Source: Bacteroidetes bacterium HLUCCA01
GTDB taxonomy: Bacteria > Bacteroidota > Rhodothermia > Balneolales > HLUCCA01
Direction: 5' to 3'
NCBI GenBank assembly: GCA_001314545.1
Contig: LIHN01000017.1
Location: 125,181 to 189,180, forward strand
DNA length: 64,000 nucleotides
The translations under genes were made by a program, and so were the position numbers. The notes under the pieces are model-generated. The model made no database searches and was not told the DNA's origin. It saw only the letters and a list, made by a program, of their open reading frames with translations. Below, piece by piece: positions 56,904 through 64,000 of the stretch (position 1 is its first letter; each line of letters begins with the position of its first letter).

Positions 56904-57148
56904 TGCGATTGTCGTTTAAGGTTACCGGTTGAGGTGGCTGCTTTCCGCGCAGACACCGGGAACTGGAAACCGTCATACCTTCGATGAATACCGTTTTACA
57001 GGGAGCGTTGTGGTTCGCTGCAGGATGACAGCATCTTCAACGCCCGTTCTGCGGAATACATCGCTCCAAAGCAGACGGCCCGAAGTCCGGGGCACAGGCT
57101 TATATAGCGGTATGGTTCCACACTGCGCGCCTGATGCACCTGTTCAGG

Positions 57149-57175
57149 TTATCGGTAGTCATTTTGGGTTCTCAA
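57149..57175 (-). promoter_or_regulatory. Candidate sigma-28 promoter for fliS-fliD
   Basis: Minus strand TTGA-N15-ACCGATAA. Confidence 0.4.
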
Positions 57176-57229
57176 ATTTTTTTTGATGGTTCCCGGGATG
57201 ATCCCGTACCGGTTTACAGCATAGCTATG

Positions 57230-57245
57230 GGCAAAATCTGTGCCA
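57230..57245 (-). promoter_or_regulatory. Candidate sigma-54 promoter for fliS-fliD
   Basis: Minus strand TGGCACAGATTTTGCC, nearly identical to the flgF element at 43174. Confidence 0.6.
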
Positions 57246-57251
57246 TCGGTT

Positions 57252-57267
57252 TGGCATCTTTTTTGCG
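57252..57267 (+). promoter_or_regulatory. Candidate sigma-54 promoter for the giant GT41 gene
   Basis: TGGCATCTTTTTTGCG, 53 bp upstream of the GTG start. Confidence 0.6.
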
Positions 57268-57319
57268 AATGCCAGTTTGTCGTGTGAAAACAAGAGACTA
57301 ACCTACTAATCGAATCGTC

Positions 57320-60300
57320 GTGAAAGCCCAAGTCCAACGTGCCCAGAATCTGTTAAACCGAAAAACACCGAAACCCATCGAGGCCCTGGCTGTCTTAAAG
57401 CCCCTGATGAAATCCGGCACCCCTCCCTGGCCGGTCTATCATTTTGCCGGGATTGCCTATGCGCTTCTGGGCGATCATACCCGGTGTGAGGAGGCCATGC
57501 GTGCGGCGTTGGACGGTGGCAGCACGGAGCCGGAGACCTACCATACCCTTTCGGTGGCACTATACAAGCAGGAAAAGTATGCCGAGGCGGAATCTTTTGC
57601 CAGGCAGGTCGTGCAGATGAAACCCGACTTCGTGAAGGCGCTGCTCAACCTCGGACTCATCCTGCAGGCCCAGGCCCGACTCGAGGAAGCCCTGCAGATT
57701 TATGCCCGTGCCAACCAGCTGGACCCGGGTAATGCCGTCATCGCCTTTAAAATCGGGGTTATCTATAAAAATCTGGGGAATTTTGCCAAGGCGGTGGAGC
57801 TGTTCGATATTGCCATGAAAATGGATCCCACCTACGAAGGACCGGTGATTGAAAAAGCCGGTTCGTTGATTAAGCAACGGGATTTCGAAAAGTCCGATGA
57901 ACTCCTGGCCGACTTCCTGCGCCGCAAGCCGAACAGTGTTGAAGCGCGATCGCTGCTGGCCGACTCCAAAAAGGAACAGTCGCTCTACGATGAGGCCATC
58001 GTCTTGTATAAAGAGGTCCTCGACGATAATCCCCGAAATCCCGGTGTTCGGGTGAATTACGGACTCTGTCTGCAGGAGATGGGCCGGTACGATGAGTCGG
58101 AGAAGGAATACCTGCGCGCCCTGGACACCCCGCCACCGATGATGGAATCCATGAGCAATTACCTCATGGTCATGCATTATAATCCGGAGCGTACCCGCGA
58201 ATACATTTTTGAGGCCCACAAGAAGTGGGATGCGTTCTTTGCTCCTGCTGAGCGACCTGAACGGCCGGTGCCGGCGGACCGCTCGCCCGACAAGCGACTT
58301 CGGGTGGGGTTTGTCTCCGGCGGATTCCGGTCGCACCCGGTGGGGTGGATGATTACCCGCGGACTGGAGGAGCTGTCCCCGGAGGACTACGAGATTTACT
58401 GCTACACCACCAACAACATCAACGACAAGATCACCCAGCGCATCGCGACCCGTGCTGACAAGTGGCGGTCGGTGGTGGGATTTAACGATGAGGTCGTAGC
58501 CCGGCTGATCCGCGAGGACGAAATTGACATTCTGGTAGAGTTATCCGGTCATGCCGGCGACAATCGCCTGCGGGCGGTGGCCATGGAGCCTGCTCCCGTC
58601 ATTGTGAAATGGGTGGGCGGACTGTTCAACAGCACCGGGCTGCGTTCCATTGATTATCTCATCTCCGACTGGAACGAGACGCCCGGGGGCGTGGAGGAAT
58701 TTTATACAGAGAAGCTGGTGCGTATGCCCGATGACTACATCTGCTTCATGCCGCCGTCCTATGCGCCGGAGGTGTCGCCCCTGCCTGCTTTGGAGCAAGG
58801 CTTCGTGACCTTTGGCTGTTTCAACAATCCGAGCAAGATCAATCCGGAGTTGTTGTCGCGTTGGGGGGTGTTGCTGGCGAGGGTGCCGGGCAGCAAGTTG
58901 TTTCTGAAGAGTGGTCAGTATGACAGTGTGGAATTTCAGGAGCGAATATTGGGCGCGCTGGCCGATGCGGGTATTGGTCGGGACCGGGTCATTTTTGAAG
59001 GGCGGTCGCCCCATGAAGACCTGCTCGGAGCGTATTCGAAGGTCGACATCGCTCTGGATCCGTGGCCGTATTCCGGCGGGCTGAGCACCTGCGAGGCCTT
59101 GTGGCAGGGGGTGCCCGTGGTGACCTATCCCGGTCCGACCTTTGCGGGCCGGCACTCCGTGACCCATTTGCGTAATGCCGGCTTGCCGGAGATGGTAGCC
59201 GACTCCTGGGATGAATACGTTGATAAAGCTGCCGGACTGGCCGGCGACCTGGACGCCCTTGCCGGGCTCCGCGCGCGCCTGCGCGATCAGGTTTCGTTCT
59301 CGCCCCTGTGTGACGGTGAGCGCTTCGGCGCTGCCCTCGGCGACGCCTTCCGCCAGATGTGGCACGCCTACGCCGAAGACCGCCTCAGGCAAGATCACAT
59401 TGCAGTATCGGATGCGGTTGGCCGCGAGGTATCGGTTGTTGGCAACAATGTACCTGTGGTGGGCAACGATGTGTCTGCAGGCGGTAGCGATGACGCCGCG
59501 GCGCGCACCTCCTCGAAAGTAAGCACCGCCGCTGGCAAGTCCAAGGAAGGGGATGGTGATGTATCCGGTGCGGCGGTTCAGGACATCCCGAAACGTAACA
59601 TGGAGACCTCGTCAAACGCGAATAGCTCCCAAAAGCCCAATGAAACCGAAGTGGCATCGGATGTTCATCCCGTGGGTAAATTGCAGCAATCTATGGATAC
59701 AACAATCGATGATGATTCCATCGATGAGCAGACTCCGAATAATGCTGCACCCTCCGATTATCAATCCCTGGACGGGTCTCGTCCGGCAACACCATCCTTC
59801 ACGGAGGAACATCCTTCCGATTTACCTAAAGACAGCATGGATTCAAAAACCAAATCCACCGACGAAGAAATTGCGAAAATTGCCCGTTACCAATGGAAAC
59901 ACGGTAGTCATGAGAATTTGCAGGTTGAGGGGAAACACGGTATCAAATACAGCGTCCCGAGTTCTCTGGAAGTGATGTCTACCTATGTGCTCCTTGAACA
60001 GGGTCAATGGTATGACCCGGATGTAGATTTTGTGGCCGAATTTGTTCAGCCGGGCATGAACGTGCTGGATATCGGCGCCGGGTTCGGGGCCTATGCCCTG
60101 CCTGCCGCTCAAAAAGTGGGTCCGGCCGGGAAGGTATACGCCTTTGAACCCGTTGGGGAGACGCGGAAGCATCTGGATATCAGCAAAGTTGAAAATGGTT
60201 TCACCGGACTGGAGGTCGTAGGTCGGGCACTCGGAAGCGCGTCTGGCAAACGAGGACTGAGTAAAACAGCCACGCCGGAGCTGACGGTGCTGGAGCAGGA

Positions 60301-63157
60301 TGGAAACGACGTTCAGGTAGTGACGCTCGACAGCTGGTGGGACTTTGAAGGAAACCCATCGGTGGATGTGCTTAAAATTGATGTCAACGGCAAGGAGCTG
60401 GACGTGCTGCAGGGAGCTGAGCGCATGCTGACCGAGCAATCCCCGGTGTTGATACTCGCCACAGGGAACATGACGCAGGCAACGCTGGATCTCTTGCAAG
60501 CCAAAACCTACACCTTCTTTGACTACATCGGCGGTGTAGGTGTATTGAGTCCGGTAGAAGACTGGTCGCAGCGTGATTCCTATGCGCAGAACGTGGTTGC
60601 AATAAAGCAGGAGCAGATAGCTGCGCTGGCAGCTTCAGGTTGGATTCACAACGAGACTGCCGATGTTGCAGAGCCGGAAATGGGTTACTGGAAGAAATCG
60701 TTACGAGCCATGCCCTGGACGGAAGAATTATTTTCGGAATGGGAAAAACAGTCGATTGTGCCCGGACACACGAACTATTTCCGTGCATTGGATTACATCT
60801 GTGCGGCGGAAGATCTGGTACGGGAGGTTGAAGTGCTGAGTGATACCGTTGAAATGGAGGGTTCAACGGCAACTGAAGCCGGCGATACAGCTGTAAAAGA
60901 GCTGGCAACGCACGAAGAAACGCCTGATACACCGGACAAGGGATTCACGAACGACGCAAAAATCGAATCGCGATTACTGAGATCACACAAAGCCACACTC
61001 CTGTTGGTCGCAGCTCAGGAGCTCATTGCCAAATACAATGCAGGCGAAGGTGGAGCATCCGTAGCTATGACCCTTGTTCGCGTCATGAACACGCTAGGTC
61101 GACGGGACCAGGCTGTAGCCATCATGCAAAAATTAATGCAAGACAGCAAAATGGGCCAGGACAATATGGATGTGGCCCTGCCATTCCTTCTGCCCATCCC
61201 AGCCATGGATCAAGCCCCCATCCGAACCGAATTCGCAAAATGGTTGATGGTACGAACCGTGGAATCGTGGTTACTACTCAAAGATTTGACGGGGTATCTG
61301 AGTGGGGAAACAGAAAGAAAACTAACATCACTTCTTATTGGCAATTCTGAATCTTCATCCTTTGAAAGTGTTAGCAATAGAGTGAATGAACCTATTTATA
61401 AGGGTGGAACAAGTGATTTATTTCAAACTAGGAGATATGCTAAAGCACATTTTGGAGTTGATGGATTATTTCATGTTTTGAACGAAAGAAAAATTAAATA
61501 CGTAATTCTGCGGTGGTTTGAAAATCTACCGCATATAGATGAAGGAGAAGATCTAGACTTTCTTATTGCTGATGAAGATTTATATAAGCTTTCCGATGTA
61601 TTTGAAAGTGAGCCATCGCCTGGGTCAGTGAAATGTGATATTTACAGTGTTACAGGTAAGAGTGGAAGTAGTTTCGAAGGCTTGCCCTATTACGAGTCAA
61701 GGTTAGCTGAAATTATTCTTGATAATTCAATTCTATACAAAGGTAAGTACCGAGTACCAGATCCCCTAAGGTATTTATTATCATTAGCTTATCATGTTGT
61801 TTTTCATAAAGCTGACTTTTCTGGGTTGTCAGTTAGAGACGGGGAGAAGCCTCGATATTTATTAAAGCAAGACCATAACTATGCAGTAATCTTGAAAAAT
61901 ATTGCTAAAGAATTGCAACTTGATATTGAGCCAACTCTAGAAGGATTATTAAGTTTCTTACGGAAGTACAATTTCGTTCCAAGTGTTGACTTGACACGAA
62001 AACTATCCATTAGAAGACCTTGGTTAAGAGAATTGTATCCACCAACAACACCCAAAGATCTCAGCAGTGGCGAATTAGCTGTATTTGTTATAAGGGAGTG
62101 GGCTACTGCAAACGGCTGGGAGGGATCAATTATAAAACACCTAATTAGTCGGGGTTTTGATATTAAAAGGATAATTAAACTCAATAAGTCTCAGCAGGAG
62201 GCTTCATCAAAATCGCTAAGAGGAGGAAATTGGAATAAAGGTCCTTGGCCAGTATCTGGTGGTAAGCCGAGTGTTTTGGTAGTAGCCTATGATTACACTC
62301 CTATATTTAGTTCGAAAAAATTAAGGAAATATCATCCTTTTTTGAGTAATGCCAGAGTTTTTGGAATTAAGCAGGAGATTAGAGAAGCTATAAATAAAAA
62401 GCTGCCTAAAGATAAAAGACTGAATCCAATACATACAACTGATGACGAAGTAGAGGCAATGGATTATGTTCTTACTGTTGGCGGAAAGGCTTTGAAATCC
62501 GATATACTTGATTCAATAAGTTTAGGCTACCAGGGTAGTAGTGATGTTAAAATAAAAGTCCATACTGGCTCACGAGCGGAGACGTATATTTCATACCAAA
62601 CTGGTCAGCCAGCAGTTCTTAAACAGTATTTTGATACTAATGACGGGAATAATTCATTTTCCTCTGAGTTACTAGCAATTTCATTATTTAACGATAGAAA
62701 ATGGTTCCCAAAGTGTATAAAGAACGGGAAGCGTTGGATTCTGCAAGAATATATTCCCAATTCACTCAGACTAGATGTATTAGTTAATTATTTAAATAAG
62801 GAAGAAAAAAGGACCATTGCTGGCAGGATACTTGATGTCATATTTGAAATATATGATAGTGGCTACGCTCACCGTGATATCCACGCCAAAAACATATTTA
62901 TAGTTGATGGAAACCCCATACTTATTGATTATGAGACAATTATTAAGCAATCAAAAAGTGTAGATTTTTTAAAATCATATGATATAACTGCTAAAGGTCT
63001 CATATCTCCATATAACACATCAAATATGTGCTGGAATAACAGAAACTACAGCTACACCCTGCTCAATACTCTTGGTGTTGATTTAGAAATAGCGCAAAAA
63101 TTTTCTACAACTGCTGGTCTCTCACATATTCACGGAAAAATTCAAAAAAATCGGTAA
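57320..63157 (+). CDS. Giant multidomain protein: TPR + GT41 (SPINDLY-type O-GlcNAc transferase) + FkbM-type methyltransferase + NTase-like + kinase-like domains
   Basis: 1945 aa. TPRs; LRVGFVSGGFRSHPVGWM...ELSGHAGDNRL...ALDPWPYSGGLSTCEALWQGVPVVTYPG (GT41); NVLDIGAGFGAYALPAAQKVGPAGKVYAFEP...VVTLDSWWDFEGNPSVDVLKIDVNGKELDVLQGA (FkbM); YVILRWFENLPHIDEGEDLDFLIADED; AHRDIHAKNIFIVDGNPILIDYE (kinase). Confidence 0.9.
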   Translation: MKAQVQRAQNLLNRKTPKPIEALAVLKPLMKSGTPPWPVYHFAGIAYALLGDHTRCEEAMRAALDGGSTEPETYHTLSVALYKQEKYAEAESFARQVVQMKPDFVKALLNLGLILQAQARLEEALQIYARANQLDPGNAVIAFKIGVIYKNLGNFAKAVELFDIAMKMDPTYEGPVIEKAGSLIKQRDFEKSDELLADFLRRKPNSVEARSLLADSKKEQSLYDEAIVLYKEVLDDNPRNPGVRVNYGLCLQEMGRYDESEKEYLRALDTPPPMMESMSNYLMVMHYNPERTREYIFEAHKKWDAFFAPAERPERPVPADRSPDKRLRVGFVSGGFRSHPVGWMITRGLEELSPEDYEIYCYTTNNINDKITQRIATRADKWRSVVGFNDEVVARLIREDEIDILVELSGHAGDNRLRAVAMEPAPVIVKWVGGLFNSTGLRSIDYLISDWNETPGGVEEFYTEKLVRMPDDYICFMPPSYAPEVSPLPALEQGFVTFGCFNNPSKINPELLSRWGVLLARVPGSKLFLKSGQYDSVEFQERILGALADAGIGRDRVIFEGRSPHEDLLGAYSKVDIALDPWPYSGGLSTCEALWQGVPVVTYPGPTFAGRHSVTHLRNAGLPEMVADSWDEYVDKAAGLAGDLDALAGLRARLRDQVSFSPLCDGERFGAALGDAFRQMWHAYAEDRLRQDHIAVSDAVGREVSVVGNNVPVVGNDVSAGGSDDAAARTSSKVSTAAGKSKEGDGDVSGAAVQDIPKRNMETSSNANSSQKPNETEVASDVHPVGKLQQSMDTTIDDDSIDEQTPNNAAPSDYQSLDGSRPATPSFTEEHPSDLPKDSMDSKTKSTDEEIAKIARYQWKHGSHENLQVEGKHGIKYSVPSSLEVMSTYVLLEQGQWYDPDVDFVAEFVQPGMNVLDIGAGFGAYALPAAQKVGPAGKVYAFEPVGETRKHLDISKVENGFTGLEVVGRALGSASGKRGLSKTATPELTVLEQDGNDVQVVTLDSWWDFEGNPSVDVLKIDVNGKELDVLQGAERMLTEQSPVLILATGNMTQATLDLLQAKTYTFFDYIGGVGVLSPVEDWSQRDSYAQNVVAIKQEQIAALAASGWIHNETADVAEPEMGYWKKSLRAMPWTEELFSEWEKQSIVPGHTNYFRALDYICAAEDLVREVEVLSDTVEMEGSTATEAGDTAVKELATHEETPDTPDKGFTNDAKIESRLLRSHKATLLLVAAQELIAKYNAGEGGASVAMTLVRVMNTLGRRDQAVAIMQKLMQDSKMGQDNMDVALPFLLPIPAMDQAPIRTEFAKWLMVRTVESWLLLKDLTGYLSGETERKLTSLLIGNSESSSFESVSNRVNEPIYKGGTSDLFQTRRYAKAHFGVDGLFHVLNERKIKYVILRWFENLPHIDEGEDLDFLIADEDLYKLSDVFESEPSPGSVKCDIYSVTGKSGSSFEGLPYYESRLAEIILDNSILYKGKYRVPDPLRYLLSLAYHVVFHKADFSGLSVRDGEKPRYLLKQDHNYAVILKNIAKELQLDIEPTLEGLLSFLRKYNFVPSVDLTRKLSIRRPWLRELYPPTTPKDLSSGELAVFVIREWATANGWEGSIIKHLISRGFDIKRIIKLNKSQQEASSKSLRGGNWNKGPWPVSGGKPSVLVVAYDYTPIFSSKKLRKYHPFLSNARVFGIKQEIREAINKKLPKDKRLNPIHTTDDEVEAMDYVLTVGGKALKSDILDSISLGYQGSSDVKIKVHTGSRAETYISYQTGQPAVLKQYFDTNDGNNSFSSELLAISLFNDRKWFPKCIKNGKRWILQEYIPNSLRLDVLVNYLNKEEKRTIAGRILDVIFEIYDSGYAHRDIHAKNIFIVDGNPILIDYETIIKQSKSVDFLKSYDITAKGLISPYNTSNMCWNNRNYSYTLLNTLGVDLEIAQKFSTTAGLSHIHGKIQKNR

Positions 63158-63159
63158 TT

Positions 63160-64000
63160 TGTGCCAACTGTTGTCTCACTAAAGTCCATCGAGAGTGGGC
63201 AGAATCACATTTGAAGTGCCCGATTTTCATTTAGGGGTCATCGGTTAAATTTTCAATGATAGATTCTCCAAAGAATACTTCTTTGGGGGTTAAATAGCCA
63301 AGTTTTTTGCGGGGTCTGTTGTTACGTGTTTCACAAATCTGTCTGAGTTCTTTAGGTTGAACGAATTGCGCGTTTCTTGGGCAGATACTGCCTGACCAGA
63401 TTATTAAGCTGCTCGATGCGTGCGGATTCGTTGGTTTGATACGGAAAACAGAACCAAACCTCCATTAAGATAGCGTGCTGTCTGCTGATGATGCGCAAAC
63501 TCCGGACCATTGTCGTTGGTCATTGAGTTCATGCCAACACGAACGTCTTTAAGTAGTTTTCTGGTACCAATATGGGTGTTATGAGGTGTTTTACGGTGAA
63601 TTTGTGCTAACCAGCAATAGCTCGACTTCCGGTCCACAATGCTCAGAATGGCCCCTTTTTTTGCAGGTCCTACGATGGTGTCACGTTCCAAATTACCGAT
63701 TCACTCCAGTTTATCTACACAATCGGGACGCTGGTCAATAAACCGGCGGTTTTAATAATACTACGCAAGGTTTTGGTAGTGTTACGTTTTTTTGGCCTTC
63801 TTTCTTCCCGTTCTCAGGTAGGTGTACAAACGGCCACCATCGGCAGCATTCTGATAAATATGGCGGTACACGGTCATGTGACTTATGTTCATGTGGTTTC
63901 CGTACTCCAGGCACAGTCTTGGACCGATTCTGGCAGGTTCAAGTCCTGTTTTTTTGAGCAATTGAATGCATATATCGTATAATTCGGCTTTAAAACGATA
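63160..64000 (-). pseudogene. IS30-family transposase remnant with frameshifts, continuing beyond window end
   Basis: Minus strand fragments HMNISHMTVYRHIYQNAADGGRLYTYLRTGRKK, GNLERDTIVGPAKKGAILSIVDRKSSYCWLAQI, MTNDNGPEFAHHQQ, NNLVRQYLPKKR, ELRQICETRNNRPRKKLGYLTPKEVFF lie in different frames. Confidence 0.82.

Noticed and set aside
63773-63982. 69-aa plus-strand ORF at the window end
   Set aside because: Antisense to the IS30-type transposase remnant, which explains this DNA.

Overview
The window is one nearly contiguous flagellar and chemotaxis locus of about 57 kb, with short flanks. The left flank (minus strand) has a truncated DASH-type cryptochrome, a second cryptochrome/photolyase and a YtxH-like protein. 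The core runs: receiver/histidine kinase hybrid; CZB-containing MCP; cheY-cheX-cheA-cheW-cheR-cheD-cheY-cheX-cheB; flgB-flgC-orf-fliE-F-G-H-I-J-motE-like-fliK-flgD-flgE; motA-motB-fliL-M-N-O-P-Q-R; then fliA-orf-flhG-flhF-flhA-flhB (minus); flgF-G-A-H-I-J-N-K-L; a GT2-like/TPR protein; a sigma-54 activator (minus); and fliS-fliD-fliT-like-flgM (minus). The right flank holds a 1945-codon ORF that fuses TPRs, a GT41/SPINDLY-type O-GlcNAc transferase, an FkbM-type methyltransferase, a putative nucleotidyltransferase-like segment and a kinase-like domain. A frameshifted IS30-like transposase remnant abuts its stop codon. Reading the intergenic DNA by eye gives a coherent set of sigma-54 (-24/-12) and sigma-28 (TTRA-N15-GCCGATAA-like) promoter candidates. 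These include two back-to-back divergent sigma-54 pairs, one of which would place the giant modification enzyme in the flagellar regulon. Other unusual points are a FliM without the N-terminal CheY-P-binding peptide next to a FliN with a CheC/CheX-like N-terminal domain, a CZB domain located between the two TM segments of the MCP, and a FlgH with no cysteine or lipobox. No flagellin gene was seen. Family calls are from motif recognition only; no searches were run.
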